From Pseudomonadota bacterium (GTDB lineage: Bacteria > Pseudomonadota > Gammaproteobacteria > Xanthomonadales > Xanthomonadaceae): a stretch of DNA of 64,000 nt. Both the position numbers and the translations under genes were made by a program. The DNA lies in contig JAFEBV010000027.1 in NCBI GenBank assembly GCA_018242485.1, positions 124,001-188,000 of the forward strand, written 5' to 3'. This document shows positions 14,688 to 29,172 of this stretch, in pieces. Below the pieces are notes generated by a model, which was not told the origin of the DNA, searched no databases, and saw nothing but the letters and a program-made list of their open reading frames with translations. The stretch's first letter is position 1. Each line of letters starts with the position of its first letter.

Positions 14688-16004
14688 ATGTCCGGCATCA
14701 CGCCCCTGCGCGGCCACCCGAAAAACGACCGCGCCGCCGGCATCCGCGACACCTCCGCGCAGGATGTCGCACGCACCGCGCCAGCCCCGCGTGCGTACGC
14801 GCGCTGGCTGTGGATCGCGGGGATCATCGGCGGCGTGCTGCTCCTTGGCAGCCTTGCGCGCGGCTGGATGGCGGGCGAGAAGTCGGTGGATGCCTCGCGC
14901 CTGCGCATCGCCACGGTGACGCGCGGCCCGCTGGTGCGCGACATCGTCGCCGACGGCACGGTGATCGCCGCCGACAGCCCCACCCTGTACGCGGTCGCGC
15001 CGGGCATCGTCACCCTGAACGTCGTGCCGGGCGATGCCGCCAAGCAGGGCCAGCCGCTGGCGAGCATCGACAGCCCGGAACTGCGCAGTCGCCTCGCGCA
15101 GGAGCAAGCCAGCCTCGCCAGCGCGCAGGCCGAGGTCGGCCGCGCGCAACTCAACGTACGCATGCAGACGTCGGTGGCGCAAAAATCGCTCGATCAGGCG
15201 CAGGTCGATCTGACGGCGGCGTTGCGCGAACAGCAACGCATGCAGCGCGCTTTCAGTCTCGGCGCGACCGCGCAGGTCGAAGTGTTGCGCGCACAGGACA
15301 ACGTCGCCAAGGCGCGCATCGCGCTCGATCATGCCCAGCAGGATCGTTCGCTGCAGATCGACGAAGCCGGTTTCGACCTGCAAACCAAACGCCAGCTCGC
15401 CGACCGTCAGCGCGCGCTGGTCGCCGACCTGCAACGTCAGGTGGACTCACTCGTCGTGCGCTCGCCGGTCGATGGGCAGGTCGGCCAGGTGCTGGTGGCG
15501 CAACGCGCGAACGTGGCCGCCAACGCGCCGGTGCTCAGCGTGGTTGATCTGACCCAACTCGTGCTCGAGATCAAGGTGCCGGAGAGCTTCGCCCGCGATC
15601 TGGCGATCGGCATGCCGGCGCAGATCAGCGGCAACGGCAGCAGTTTCTCCGGGCAAGTCGTAGCGGTGGCGCCGGAAGTGGTCGGCGGCGAAGTCACCGC
15701 GCGCCTGCGCTTCAACGACCAGCGCCCCGCCGGCCTGCGCCAGAACCAGCGCCTGTCGGCGCGCATCGTCCTCGACCGCAAGGCCGATGCGATCCAGGTC
15801 GAACGCGGTTCGTTCGTGGACACCAACGGCGGCACCTCGGCGTGGTTCGTGCGCGGCGGCAGCGCCGAGCGCCGCCCGATCCGCATCGGCGTCACCTCGC
15901 TGGATGCGGTGGAGATTTTGCAGGGCGCCCAGCCCGGCGACCGCATCGTGGTGTCCGGCGACGATCAATTCGGCAACGCGAAGCAGGTCCGCATCAGCCG
16001 CTGA
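14688..16004 (+). CDS. periplasmic adaptor (HlyD/MacA-type membrane-fusion protein) of ABC exporter
   Basis: A 438-residue membrane-fusion protein linking an inner-membrane transporter to an outer-membrane channel. One N-terminal membrane helix (about residues 40-60, WLWIAGIIGGVLLLGSLA) is followed by a beta-barrel/lipoyl half (RGPLVRDIVADGTV), a long coiled coil (about 125-245, rich in Gln, Ala and Leu), and the second lipoyl half (VVRSPVDGQVGQVLV). ATG 14688 is preferred to the GTG at 14676. It is the first gene of a six-gene operon with ATPase, two permeases, regulator and kinase, downstream of a sigma-54 promoter. Confidence 0.88.
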   Translation: MSGITPLRGHPKNDRAAGIRDTSAQDVARTAPAPRAYARWLWIAGIIGGVLLLGSLARGWMAGEKSVDASRLRIATVTRGPLVRDIVADGTVIAADSPTLYAVAPGIVTLNVVPGDAAKQGQPLASIDSPELRSRLAQEQASLASAQAEVGRAQLNVRMQTSVAQKSLDQAQVDLTAALREQQRMQRAFSLGATAQVEVLRAQDNVAKARIALDHAQQDRSLQIDEAGFDLQTKRQLADRQRALVADLQRQVDSLVVRSPVDGQVGQVLVAQRANVAANAPVLSVVDLTQLVLEIKVPESFARDLAIGMPAQISGNGSSFSGQVVAVAPEVVGGEVTARLRFNDQRPAGLRQNQRLSARIVLDRKADAIQVERGSFVDTNGGTSAWFVRGGSAERRPIRIGVTSLDAVEILQGAQPGDRIVVSGDDQFGNAKQVRISR

Positions 16005-16063
16005 ACTTCCTCGCCATCCCCACGGCATCTCCACTTCGACACAACCACACCGACGGAGTCCCC

Positions 16064-16798
<735 letters not shown>

Positions 16799-16807
16799 GG
16801 TATCGCC

Positions 16808-18115
16808 ATGTTCGGATACTACTTCGATCTCGCACTGCGCAGTTTCCGCCGCCATCGCATGCTCACCGCCCTGATGGTGCTGGCGATCGCGCTGGGCATC
16901 GGCGCGGCGATGACCACGCTCACCGTATTCCACGTGCTGTCCGGCGATCCGATTCCGCAGAAAAGCGCGCGGCTGTTCTACGTGCAGATGGAGCCGCGAA
17001 ACAAGGATGGCTACACGCCGGGCGAAGAACCCGAGACGCAGCTGACGCGCTACGACGCGCAGGCGTTGTTGCGCGAGCGCCGTGGCGACCGGCAGGCGCT
17101 GATGTCCGCCGGCGGCGTCGCGGTCGAGCCGACCAAGGCGGGCCTGACGCCGTTCAGCGCCGTATCGCGCTACACCTCGGCCGACTTCTTCCCGATGTTC
17201 GACGTGCCCTTCCGCTACGGCCAGCCGTGGGGCGCGGCCGACGACGACGCGCGCGCGCGCGTCGTGGTGATTTCCAAGGCGCTCGACGATAAATTGTTCG
17301 ACGGCGGCAACAGCGTCGGCAAGACGCTGCGCCTGGATGGAAAGGATTACCGCATCGTCGGCGTGCTGGCCGACTGGCAACCGACCCCGCGTTTCTACGA
17401 CCTCACCAGCACCCGTTACGGCGACAACGAGCAGGTGTTCGTGCCCTTCTCGACCTCGCGCGATCTGAAACTCGGCACGGGCGGCAGCATGGATTGCTGG
17501 AGCGCCAACAAGGATCCGGATGGATCCACCGGGCTCAACGCACCCTGCGCCTGGGTGCAGTACTGGGTGCAACTGGACAGCGCGACGAAGGCGGCCGCGT
17601 ACAAGCAGTATCTGGACAACTATTCGGATGCGCAGCGCAAGGCCGGGCGATTCCAGCGCCCGACCAACACGCGGTTGAGCGACGTGATGACATGGCTGGA
17701 TCACAACAAGGTGGTGCCCTCCGACGTGAAGTTGCAGATGTGGCTGGCGTTCGGTTTCCTCGGCGTGTGCCTGCTCAACACGGTCGGCCTGCTGCTGGCG
17801 AAGTTCCTGCGCCGCTCGACGGAAATCGGCGTGCGCCGTGCGCTGGGCGCGTCGAAACGCGCGATCTTCGCGCAGTGCCTGGTCGAGGCGGGCGCGATCG
17901 GACTCGCCGGCGGCGTGCTCGGACTGGCGCTCGCCGAACTCGGGCTGTGGGCCGTGCGCCAGCAGCCCGCCGACTATGCGTCGCTGGCGAAACTCGATCC
18001 GCTCATGCTGCTGACTACCTTCGCGCTGGCGATCGCCGCCAGTTTGCTCGCGGGGATTCTTCCAGCATGGCGGGCGATGCAGATCGTCCCGGCGATGCAA
18101 CTCAAAAGCCAGTGA
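16808..18115 (+). CDS. ABC transporter permease 1 (MacB periplasmic domain + FtsX)
   Basis: A 435-residue type VII ABC permease. An N-terminal membrane helix (about 17-38), a large periplasmic MacB_PCD region (about 40-310) and three C-terminal helices with the FtsX signature TEIGVRRALGASKRAI before the second of them. It starts 9 bp after the ATPase stop, so the genes are translationally close. Partner of the second permease as a probable heterodimer, since one ATPase and two non-identical permeases are encoded. The substrate is unknown; peptides or envelope-active compounds are typical for the family. Confidence 0.88.
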   Translation: MFGYYFDLALRSFRRHRMLTALMVLAIALGIGAAMTTLTVFHVLSGDPIPQKSARLFYVQMEPRNKDGYTPGEEPETQLTRYDAQALLRERRGDRQALMSAGGVAVEPTKAGLTPFSAVSRYTSADFFPMFDVPFRYGQPWGAADDDARARVVVISKALDDKLFDGGNSVGKTLRLDGKDYRIVGVLADWQPTPRFYDLTSTRYGDNEQVFVPFSTSRDLKLGTGGSMDCWSANKDPDGSTGLNAPCAWVQYWVQLDSATKAAAYKQYLDNYSDAQRKAGRFQRPTNTRLSDVMTWLDHNKVVPSDVKLQMWLAFGFLGVCLLNTVGLLLAKFLRRSTEIGVRRALGASKRAIFAQCLVEAGAIGLAGGVLGLALAELGLWAVRQQPADYASLAKLDPLMLLTTFALAIAASLLAGILPAWRAMQIVPAMQLKSQ

Positions 18116-18157
18116 TTCATACCGATCCGCAATCATATTTTGAAAATGGATTTTTGA

Positions 18158-18190
18158 TCGTCATCCCCGCGAAAGCGGGGATCCAGCGAC
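18158..18190. repeat. REP-like hairpin (CCCCGC-GAAA-GCGGGG)
   Basis: CGTCATCCCCGCGAAAGCGG and the bases after it form a 6-bp GC stem with a GAAA tetraloop at 18165-18180. This is the widespread proteobacterial repeat of the type CGTCAT-CCCGC-GAA-GCGGG-ATCCA. It lies in the 297-bp gap between the two permease genes and could modulate read-through or mRNA stability inside the operon. Confidence 0.75.
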
Positions 18191-18311
18191 TTCGATTCAT
18201 GGGAATGCAAGGACACTGGATGACCAGCCTGCGGCTGTTGTGAAGCACCCCCAGCATTCGCTGGAATGCCGGTCAAAGCAGGGTTTCAAGCGGTTCCCGC
18301 AATTCGGTATC

Positions 18312-18349
18312 ACCCCCTTCCCGCTCGCAGGGGAGGGCTGGGGTGGGGG
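18312..18349. repeat. REP-like element (CCCTTCCCGC/GGGAGGGCTGGGGTGGGGG family)
   Basis: A second interspersed repeat in the same gap, with C-rich then G-rich arms. A related sequence is found inside lpdA (34270-34310) and aceF (36646-36686). No gene is seen in 18116-18412; besides these two repeats only unremarkable sequence is present. Confidence 0.65.
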
Positions 18350-18412
18350 CAACTCCACCGCTGCAAACGACACCAAACGATGCCCTCGCAGTGGGCATGA
18401 CGGAGCAAGCTC

Positions 18413-19645
18413 ATGGACATCCGCCCCATCCTCTCGACTTTGAGCCGGCACAAGCTGGCCGCCAGCTTGATCGTGCTGGAGATCGCGTTCTCCTGCGCGA
18501 TCATCTGCAACGCACTGTTTCTGATCGGGCAGCGGCTCGAGCGCATGCAGCGCCCGACCGGCATGGACGAGAACCAGATCGTGAGCATCGCGGTCAACGG
18601 CATCGCCAAGGACGACCAGGCGATGGCGACCACGCGCGCCGACCTCGCCGCGCTGCGCGCCATTCCGGGGGTGACGTCGGTCGCCGCCACCAACGAGGTG
18701 CCATTCGGCGATTCCTCATGGAACAGCTCGGTGAGGCTCACCAAGGAGCAGACGCACGAGACCCTCAACGCAACCGATTACCTCGGCGATGCGGGTCTGT
18801 TCGACACCCTGGGGTTGAAGCTCGTCGCCGGACGCCAGTTTCTGCCCGATGAGTTCATCGATTTCGACGCGCTCAATGCCCCGGACAGCAAGGTCGGCAT
18901 CCCCGCGGCGATCCTCTCGCGTGTCACCGCCGAAAAGCTCTTTCCCGGCCAGAACCCGATCGGCAAGACGATCTACTCTTGGGGCGAAAAACCCATCCGC
19001 GTGGTCGGCGTGGTCGAGCATCTGGCGCGCCCGCGCGACAACGATGCTTCGGGCGCATACGAATACGCGATGATGTTCCCGGTCAACATGCCCTACGGCA
19101 ATGGCGGCGGTTACCTGCTGCGCACCACACCCGAACGGCGCGAGGAAGTCCTCCGCGCCGCGCGCACCGTGCTCGAGCACAGCGGGCCGACCCGCATCAT
19201 CGATCCGGACAAGGCGGTCACTCTGGAAAAGATGCGCAGCGACTACTACCGGCAGGATCGCACCATGGCGTGGTTGCTGGTGGTCGTGTGCATCGCCCTG
19301 CTGGTGGTGACCGCGCTGGGCATCGTCGGGCTGGCGAGCTTCTGGGTGCAGCAGCGCACCCGGCAGATCGGCGTGCGCCGCGCGCTCGGCGCGACCCGCC
19401 GACAGATCCTCCACTACTTCCAGATCGAGAACTTCCTGCTCGCTTCGATCGGCATCACGCTCGGCATGGCACTGGCCTATGCGATCAACAGCCTGCTGAT
19501 GACGCATTACGAGCTGCCGCGATTGCCGTTGCTCTACCTGCCAGCGGGCGCGCTGGCGCTGTGGTCGCTCGGCCAACTCGCGGTGCTGGCACCGGCGTGG
19601 CGCGCGGCGGCGGTGCCGCCAGCGGTGGCTACCCGCAGCGTGTAA
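18413..19645 (+). CDS. ABC transporter permease 2 (MacB periplasmic domain + FtsX)
   Basis: A 410-residue paralogue of permease 1 with the same plan: N-terminal helix (about 15-38), periplasmic domain, and three C-terminal helices including FWVQQRTRQIGVRRALGATRRQIL, the FtsX-family cytoplasmic loop. It ends in a helix pair followed by the usual proline-rich close (PAWRAAAVPPAVATRSV). The 297-bp repeat-containing gap separates it from permease 1, unlike the tight spacing elsewhere in the operon. It probably forms a heterodimer with permease 1. Confidence 0.87.
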   Translation: MDIRPILSTLSRHKLAASLIVLEIAFSCAIICNALFLIGQRLERMQRPTGMDENQIVSIAVNGIAKDDQAMATTRADLAALRAIPGVTSVAATNEVPFGDSSWNSSVRLTKEQTHETLNATDYLGDAGLFDTLGLKLVAGRQFLPDEFIDFDALNAPDSKVGIPAAILSRVTAEKLFPGQNPIGKTIYSWGEKPIRVVGVVEHLARPRDNDASGAYEYAMMFPVNMPYGNGGGYLLRTTPERREEVLRAARTVLEHSGPTRIIDPDKAVTLEKMRSDYYRQDRTMAWLLVVVCIALLVVTALGIVGLASFWVQQRTRQIGVRRALGATRRQILHYFQIENFLLASIGITLGMALAYAINSLLMTHYELPRLPLLYLPAGALALWSLGQLAVLAPAWRAAAVPPAVATRSV

Positions 19646-19655
19646 TCATGGCGCG

Positions 19656-21011
19656 ATGCGCACGGATTCCGGCATGACCCCCACCCTCCTCGTCATCGAC
19701 GACAACCCCGCCGTCGCCACCGCGCTGGAAGTGCTGTTCTCGCTGCGCGACATCGCCACCCTGCGCGCCACCTCGCCCGACGAGGGCTTGGCGTTGCTGG
19801 AACGCGAGCCGGTGGATCTGGTCGTGCAGGACATGAACTTCAGCGCCGACACCACCTCGGGCGACGAGGGGCGCGAACTGTTCGCGCGCATCCGCGCGCG
19901 CCACCCCGACTTGCCGGTGATCCTGCTGACCGCTTGGACGCATCTGGAATCGGCGGTCGATCTGGTGCGCGCCGGCGCCGCCGACTACATCGGCAAGCCG
20001 TGGGACGACCGCAAGCTGATGACCGCGGTCGCCAACCTGCTCGAACTGGGCGCCAGCCGGCGCGAGTTGCGTCGCCATCGCGGCGAACAGGCGCAGCGCA
20101 ACGACGAACTGCGCGCACAGCACGACCTGCGCGGCATGGTGTTTGCCGATGCCGCCACCGAACGCCTGCTCGGCATCGCCTGTCAGGTCGCGCGCGCGGA
20201 TGTGTCGGTGCTGATCACCGGCCCCAACGGCAGCGGCAAGGAGCGCATCGCGCAGATCGTGCAGGCCAACTCGGCGGTCAAGGATGGCCCCTTCGTGACG
20301 CTCGATTGCGGCGCGCTGCCTTCCGAACTGATCGAGGCCGAACTGTTCGGCGCGGACGCCGGCGCCTACACCGGCGCGAACAAATCGCGCGAGGGCAAGT
20401 TCGAAGCCGCCGACGGCGGCACGCTGTTTCTCGACGAAATCGCCAACCTGCCGCTGGCCGGGCAGGTGAAGTTGTTGCGCGTGCTGGAGACCAGCCGCTT
20501 CGCGCGGCTGGGCAGCAACCGCGAGCGCAGCGTGCGCGTGCGCGTGATCAGCGCGACCAATGCCGACCTGCAGGCGAAGATCGCCGACGGCACGTTTCGC
20601 GAAGATCTTTATTACCGCATCAACCTGATCGAGCTGCGGCTGCCGCCGCTGGCCGAACGCCCCGACGACATCCTGCCGCTGGCCGAGCACTTCCTGTCCG
20701 GGCACGATCAAGGCTCCGGCAAGGCGCTGTCGCGCGAAGCGCGCGAGGCCCTGCGCCGCTACCCGTGGCCCGGCAACGTGCGCGAACTGAAGAACGTGAT
20801 CCGCCGCGCCAGCCTGCTCGCCGCCGGCGACACCATCGCCGCCGCCGATCTCGATCTGCCCATCGCGAACCACGCCGAGCCCGACCGCATGCAAATCGAA
20901 CAGGCACTGGCGCGCGCGCAGGGCGTGATCGCGCAGGCCGCCGCGCAACTCGGCATGAGCCGGCAATCGCTGTATCGGCGCATGGAGCGGCTGGGCATCG
21001 CGCGCGGATGA
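19656..21011 (+). CDS. sigma-54-dependent response regulator (NtrC family)
   Basis: A 451-residue activator. Receiver domain 8-130 with phospho-acceptor Asp in VVQDMNF (about 55), LLTAW and the KPWD lysine. AAA+ domain with Walker A GPNGSGKE and GTLFLDEI (Walker B). Fis-type helix-turn-helix at the end ([19 protein letters not shown]). The sigma-54 contact loop reads GAYTGA instead of GAFTGA, a conservative aromatic swap. It starts 10 bp after permease 2. The operon has its own sigma-54 promoter, so autoregulation is likely. ATG 19674 is an alternative start. Confidence 0.93.
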   Translation: MRTDSGMTPTLLVIDDNPAVATALEVLFSLRDIATLRATSPDEGLALLEREPVDLVVQDMNFSADTTSGDEGRELFARIRARHPDLPVILLTAWTHLESAVDLVRAGAADYIGKPWDDRKLMTAVANLLELGASRRELRRHRGEQAQRNDELRAQHDLRGMVFADAATERLLGIACQVARADVSVLITGPNGSGKERIAQIVQANSAVKDGPFVTLDCGALPSELIEAELFGADAGAYTGANKSREGKFEAADGGTLFLDEIANLPLAGQVKLLRVLETSRFARLGSNRERSVRVRVISATNADLQAKIADGTFREDLYYRINLIELRLPPLAERPDDILPLAEHFLSGHDQGSGKALSREAREALRRYPWPGNVRELKNVIRRASLLAAGDTIAAADLDLPIANHAEPDRMQIEQALARAQGVIAQAAAQLGMSRQSLYRRMERLGIARG

Positions 21012-21048
21012 TGCGCATGGATCGGCACGCTCTCAAGCACGGGCAGCC

Positions 21049-22362
21049 ATGAGCCGCGGCGCGTTCTCGCTGGCCGGCAAGTTCGCGGCGGTGCTGATCG
21101 GCACCGCGACGCTGGCGATCGTATCGACGCTCGCCATCGCGCACTTCATCGACAACGCGATCTTCGCCGGCACCGCCGCCTTGCTGTTGATGCTGCCGAT
21201 CCTGCTGTGGCTGGCACGCAACGGACTCAAGCCGGTGCTGGCGATGTACCGCGCGCTGGCCGGCACGGTGACCAGTTACCGCGACGGCGATTACGGATTC
21301 GGCCTGCACTGGCAACGCCGCGACGAACTCGGCGATCTGGTCGCCGCGCACAACGCGCTCGGGCAGGCCCTGCGCGAACAACGGCTCGGACTTGTGCAGC
21401 GCGAACTGCTGCTGGACACCATGGTGCAGCACACCCCGGTGGCGATGCTGCTGGTGGACGATGGCGGCCGCGTGGCGTTTTCCAACGTCGCCGCGCGCAA
21501 GCTGCTCAACGACGGCCACCGGCTCGAAGGCCATGCACTCGAAGCGCTGCTGGCGAGCGCGCCGGAACCGCTGCGCGAGGCGATCGGACGCGGCGGCGAC
21601 GGCCTGTTCGCGGTCGGCGCGGACGACGACGAGCAGACCTTCCACCTCGCCCGTCGCGGTTTCCGGCTCAACGGTCGCCGCCATGAACTGTTCCTGCTGC
21701 GCCGGCTCACCGCCGAACTGCGCCGGCAGGAAGTGCAGACCTGGAAGAAGGTGATCCGCGTCATCAGCCACGAACTCAACAACTCACTGGCACCGGTGGC
21801 CTCGCTCGCGCATTCGGGCGCCGAGCTGTTGCGGCGCGGCCAGCACCAGCGACTGGAGGAAATCTTCGCCACCATCGAGGAGCGCGCACGGCATCTGGAG
21901 GGTTTCATCCGCGATTACGCACGCTTCGCCAAGCTGCCCTCGCCGCGACTGGAGCCCGTGCTGTGGCCGGATTTCTGCGCGCGGCTGCGCAGCCAGATCG
22001 ACTTCGCCCTCGATGGCCCGCTGCCGGAGCAACCCGCGCGCTTCGACCTCGCACAGATGGAACAGGCGCTGCTGAACCTGCTCAAGAACGCGCACGAATC
22101 CGGTTCCGCGCCGGATGCGGTCAGCCTGCGCGTGCGCCGTCTGCCCGGCGCGGTGCGCATCGAAGTGCTCGACCGCGGCTCCGGCATGACTCCGGCGGTG
22201 CTGGAAAACGCGCTGGTGCCGTTCTATTCGACCAAGCGCAGCGGAACGGGCTTGGGCCTCGCACTGGCACGCGAGATCGCCGAGGCGCACGGCGGCCGTA
22301 TCGCGCTCAACAACCGCGACGGCGGCGGGCTGGCGGTGGCGATGGTGCTGGATGCGGTTTGA
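21049..22362 (+). CDS. sensor histidine kinase (NtrY/NtrB-like), partner of the sigma-54 regulator
   Basis: A 437-residue membrane kinase. Two closely spaced N-terminal helices (about 8-28 and 32-52) leave almost no periplasmic loop, so it probably senses within the membrane or cytoplasm. A HAMP-like linker, a PAS-type domain (about 120-210), the phospho-acceptor box VISHELNNSLAP (about 240), NLLKNAHESG, DRGSGM and GTGLGLALARE complete the kinase core. The HELNN spelling is typical of kinases paired with NtrC-type regulators. It begins 37 bp after the regulator and ends convergent with glmU. Confidence 0.92.
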   Translation: MSRGAFSLAGKFAAVLIGTATLAIVSTLAIAHFIDNAIFAGTAALLLMLPILLWLARNGLKPVLAMYRALAGTVTSYRDGDYGFGLHWQRRDELGDLVAAHNALGQALREQRLGLVQRELLLDTMVQHTPVAMLLVDDGGRVAFSNVAARKLLNDGHRLEGHALEALLASAPEPLREAIGRGGDGLFAVGADDDEQTFHLARRGFRLNGRRHELFLLRRLTAELRRQEVQTWKKVIRVISHELNNSLAPVASLAHSGAELLRRGQHQRLEEIFATIEERARHLEGFIRDYARFAKLPSPRLEPVLWPDFCARLRSQIDFALDGPLPEQPARFDLAQMEQALLNLLKNAHESGSAPDAVSLRVRRLPGAVRIEVLDRGSGMTPAVLENALVPFYSTKRSGTGLGLALAREIAEAHGGRIALNNRDGGGLAVAMVLDAV

Positions 22363-22486
22363 TTCGCAGGCATCGCCGCGAACTGGCGGTTGTCATTCGC
22401 GGGCATGCACTGCGCACCGGCTTTACGGCGATCAGCCGATCATTGCCTGGTGACCACGATGCCGTATGGGCGGCGTGCAGCCCACC

Positions 22487-23866
22487 TCACTCCGCGCGCG
22501 ACGTGGTCTTGCGCACCTGCGCCCAGCCGGGCACGGTCGTCTGCCGCGCGCGCGCGAGCGCCAGATCGCCGTCCGCCACGTCGTGGGTGATGGTGGAGCC
22601 GGCGGCCACGGTCGCGCCCGCGCCCACGCTCACCGGCGCGACCAGCGCCGAGTTGGAGCCGATGAAGGCATCGTCGCCGATGCGTGTGGCGTGCTTGTTC
22701 ACGCCGTCGTAGTTGCAGGTGATGGTGCCGGCGCCGACGTTCACGCGCGCGCCGATTTCGGCGTCGCCCAGATAGGTCAGATGATTGGCTTTCGAGTCCG
22801 GCCCCATGCGGACTTTCTTGGTCTCGACGAAATTGCCGATGTGCGCGCCGGCGTCCAGTTCGGTGCCGGGACGCAGGCGCGCGAAGGGCCCGATGACGCA
22901 GTTCGCCGCCACGCGCGCACTGTCCAGATCGCAGTGCGCGTGCACCACCGTGCCCGCGCCGAGGCTCACGTCCTTGAGCCGGCAGAACGGACCGATGCGC
23001 ACGCCATCGCCCAGCACCACATCGCCTTCGAGAATCACGTCCACATCCAGCGCCACGTCGCGCCCGGCGAACACGGTGCCGCGCTGATCGAAGCGCGCCG
23101 GGTCGGCGATGCGCACGCCGGCCAGCGCCAGCGACTTCGCCGCACGCAGCTGGTAGGCGCGCTCCAGTCGCGCGAGCTGCCACGGATCGTTGGCGCCCTC
23201 GATCTGGATGGGTTCGGCGCAGGTGGCGATCGCCGCCGGCGCACCTTCGGCGGCCGCCATCGCGAACACGTCGGTGAGGTAGAACTCGCCCTGCGCGTTG
23301 TCGCAGCGCACTGCGGCCAGCCAGCGCCGCAAGGATGCGGCATCGGCGGCGAGGATGCCGGAATTGATCGTGCGCACGGCGCGCTGCGCCGCGTCGGCAT
23401 CCTTTTGTTCGACGATCGCAGCGACGCGACCCTCGGCATCGCGCAGCACGCGGCCATAGCCGGTCGGGTCGTCCAGTTCGGCGACCAGCACGGCGAGCGA
23501 CCCATCGGCGCGCAGCAGGTCGCGCAGCGTCTCGGCGGCAATCAAGGGCACGTCGGCGTACAGCACCAGCACGCGCACGCCATCGGGCACGCCCGGCATC
23601 GCCTGCTGCACGGCATGGCCGGTGCCCCGCTGTTGCGCTTGTTCGGCCCATGTCAGATCGACCTGATCGGCGAACGCCGCCTGCACCTGCGCGCCGCCAT
23701 GCCCGTACACGACGTGGATGCCCGCCGCGCCGAGCGCGCGCGCGGTGTCGAGCACATGCGCGAGCATGGGTTTGCCGGCGATGGGTTGCAGCACCTTGGG
23801 CAGATGCGATTTCATGCGCTTGCCTTCGCCGGCGGCGAGGACGACGACGTGCAACGGGTGGGTCAT
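22487..23866 (-). CDS. glmU: bifunctional GlcN-1-P acetyltransferase / GlcNAc-1-P uridylyltransferase
   Basis: A 459-residue enzyme making UDP-GlcNAc in two steps. N-terminal Rossmann-like uridylyltransferase with [13 protein letters not shown] (about 8-20), GTGHAVQQ and YADVPL. C-terminal left-handed beta-helix of hexapeptide repeats (from about 250) with the acetyltransferase residues around NFVETKK and [11 protein letters not shown] 23866 ([13 protein letters not shown]) was selected; the open frame extends 24 codons further without sense. It follows atpC in the same direction, the arrangement known from enterobacteria. Confidence 0.97.
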   Translation of the reverse strand: MTHPLHVVVLAAGEGKRMKSHLPKVLQPIAGKPMLAHVLDTARALGAAGIHVVYGHGGAQVQAAFADQVDLTWAEQAQQRGTGHAVQQAMPGVPDGVRVLVLYADVPLIAAETLRDLLRADGSLAVLVAELDDPTGYGRVLRDAEGRVAAIVEQKDADAAQRAVRTINSGILAADAASLRRWLAAVRCDNAQGEFYLTDVFAMAAAEGAPAAIATCAEPIQIEGANDPWQLARLERAYQLRAAKSLALAGVRIADPARFDQRGTVFAGRDVALDVDVILEGDVVLGDGVRIGPFCRLKDVSLGAGTVVHAHCDLDSARVAANCVIGPFARLRPGTELDAGAHIGNFVETKKVRMGPDSKANHLTYLGDAEIGARVNVGAGTITCNYDGVNKHATRIGDDAFIGSNSALVAPVSVGAGATVAAGSTITHDVADGDLALARARQTTVPGWAQVRKTTSRAE

Positions 23867-23937
23867 GCGTGGCTCCTGCAAATGCACGACGGCTGGATAC
23901 ACAGTGTAGCAATCGCGAATCGTCCGCCCAGCATGCA

Positions 23938-23960
23938 AACACCGGCGCGAGGCCGGCGTT
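23938..23960 (-). terminator. hairpin after atpC, possible terminator of the atp operon
   Basis: On the minus strand a 9-bp stem with one G-U pair (AACGCCGGC / GCCGGTGTT) is followed by only three T residues. The wobble makes it stable only when transcribed leftward. Weak T-tract; partial read-through into glmU is possible. Confidence 0.45.
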
Positions 23961-23988
23961 CGTGTTCATGCGGGTATGCGTGTCGTCG

Positions 23989-24414
23989 TCAGTGCTTGAC
24001 GTTCTTGCGCAGTCGCTCGAGCGCCTGCAACTGCGCCACCGCCTCGATCAGCCGGCGCTGCGCCTCGGCCAGATCGACCGCGTCGCCCTTGTTGGCCAGC
24101 GCGCGTTCGGCTTCTTCCTTGGCACGGCGCGAGGCTGCCTCGTCGAGATCCTTGGCGCGGATCGCGGTGTCGGCAAGCACGGTGACGACCTGCGGCTGCA
24201 CCTCGAGGATGCCGCCGGAGACGTAGAAGAACTGCTCGGAACCGTCTTCCAGATGCACCCGCACCTGGCCGGGCTTGAGCCGGGTGATCAGCGGCGCGTG
24301 GCGCGGGGCGATGCCCAGCTCGCCCATTTCGCCGGAGGCGATCACCATCGTCACCGTGCCGTGGAAGATCGCTTCCTCGGCGCTGACGATGTCGCAACGG
24401 ATGGTGGATGACAT
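23989..24414 (-). CDS. atpC: F1F0 ATP synthase epsilon subunit
   Basis: A 141-residue central-stalk subunit that couples rotation and can inhibit ATP hydrolysis. N-terminal beta-sandwich ([17 protein letters not shown] ... [14 protein letters not shown] ... [13 protein letters not shown]) and C-terminal helical hairpin (AKEEAERAL ... [11 protein letters not shown]). Last gene of the operon, separated from atpD by a 154-bp gap filled by a heptad-repeat inverted repeat. Confidence 0.97.
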   Translation of the reverse strand: MSSTIRCDIVSAEEAIFHGTVTMVIASGEMGELGIAPRHAPLITRLKPGQVRVHLEDGSEQFFYVSGGILEVQPQVVTVLADTAIRAKDLDEAASRRAKEEAERALANKGDAVDLAEAQRRLIEAVAQLQALERLRKNVKH

Positions 24415-24443
24415 GTTTGTCTCTCTCGCTATGCTCGGTCGAT

Positions 24444-26541
<2,098 letters not shown>

Positions 26542-26553
26542 CCGGCTATCGCC

Positions 26554-27417
26554 TCAAACCGCTGCCGCGCCGCCCACGATCTCGCTGATTTCCTGCGTGA
26601 TCGCGGCCTGGCGGGCCTTGTTGTAAATCAAGTTGAGCGTGCCGATCAGCTTGGTCGCGTTGTCCGAGGCGGCCTTCATCGCGACCATGCGCGCGGCGTG
26701 CTCGGAGGCGAGGTTCTCCAGCACCGCCTGATAGACCAGCGACTCGACGTAGCGCGTCATCACCTGGTTGAGGACGACATCGGCTTCCGGCTCGTAGATG
26801 TAATCCCAGTCGTGGCGATCCTTGAACGACTCGTCGGCCGGCAGCGGCAGCAACGAATCGATGCTCGCCTTCTGCGTCATGGTGTTGACGAAATCGTTGT
26901 AGCACAGAGCCACGCGGTCGAGCGTGCCGGCCGCATAGCCATCGAGCATCACCTTGATGATGCCGATCAACTGCTCGATGCGCGGCTTTTCGCCGAGGTG
27001 GGTGACCGAGCCGGTCATGTGCACCTTCACCCGGCGGAAGAACGCGGTCGCCTTCTGCCCGATGCACACCACGTCGATCTCCGCGCCCTTTTCCTGCCAG
27101 GCGCGCATGTCGGCCACGATCTTGCGGAACAGGCCGGAGTTGAGCGCACCGGCAAGACCGCGGTCGGTGGAGACGACGATGTAGCCCACGCGCTTGACCT
27201 GCGGCCGCTCGACCATGAACGGGTGCTTGTACTCGGCGTTGGCCTGCGAGATGTGGCCGATCATCTGCTTCATCAGCCGCGCGTAGGGACGCGAAGCCTT
27301 CATCCGCTCCTGCGCCTTGCGGATCTTCGAGGCCGAGACCATCTCCAGCGCGCGGGTCACCTTGCGGGTGTTCTGCACGCTCTTGATCTTGGTTTTGATT
27401 TCCCTGCCGCCTGCCAT
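26554..27417 (-). CDS. atpG: F1F0 ATP synthase gamma subunit
   Basis: A 287-residue rotor shaft. N-terminal coiled-coil helix ([27 protein letters not shown]), central Rossmann-like part ([12 protein letters not shown]), and C-terminal helix ([38 protein letters not shown]) are all present. ATG 27417 is the natural start. It is flanked upstream by heptad repeat B and downstream by the inserted secreted-protein gene. Confidence 0.97.
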   Translation of the reverse strand: MAGGREIKTKIKSVQNTRKVTRALEMVSASKIRKAQERMKASRPYARLMKQMIGHISQANAEYKHPFMVERPQVKRVGYIVVSTDRGLAGALNSGLFRKIVADMRAWQEKGAEIDVVCIGQKATAFFRRVKVHMTGSVTHLGEKPRIEQLIGIIKVMLDGYAAGTLDRVALCYNDFVNTMTQKASIDSLLPLPADESFKDRHDWDYIYEPEADVVLNQVMTRYVESLVYQAVLENLASEHAARMVAMKAASDNATKLIGTLNLIYNKARQAAITQEISEIVGGAAAV

Positions 27418-27441
27418 TGCTCGCTCCGCTCGCGTGGGGCC

Positions 27442-27555
27442 GTGAATCGTGGATGGTGAATCGTGAATCGTCAGCGGCCAAAGCTGGCCATTCGTCGGAC
27501 TCTCAGTTCGCCACTGCCTGCTCTAACGATTCACTATTCACGATTCACCATTCAC
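27442..27555. repeat. heptad-phased inverted repeat B, between atpA and atpG
   Basis: Left arm 27442-27469 is four 7-bp units (GTGAATC, GTGGATG, GTGAATC, GTGAATC). Right arm 27528-27555 is four units (GATTCAC, TATTCAC, GATTCAC, CATTCAC). The spacer is 58 nt. The repeat ends 6 bp from the atpA stop codon. Confidence 0.9.
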
Positions 27556-27561
27556 ACCGGC

Positions 27562-29112
<1,551 letters not shown>

Positions 29113-29172
29113 TGCTTGGGTTCCTTGGTGCGCGTCGCGATCTGCGGCGCGCGGAGTTCTTTGATGGGGCTT

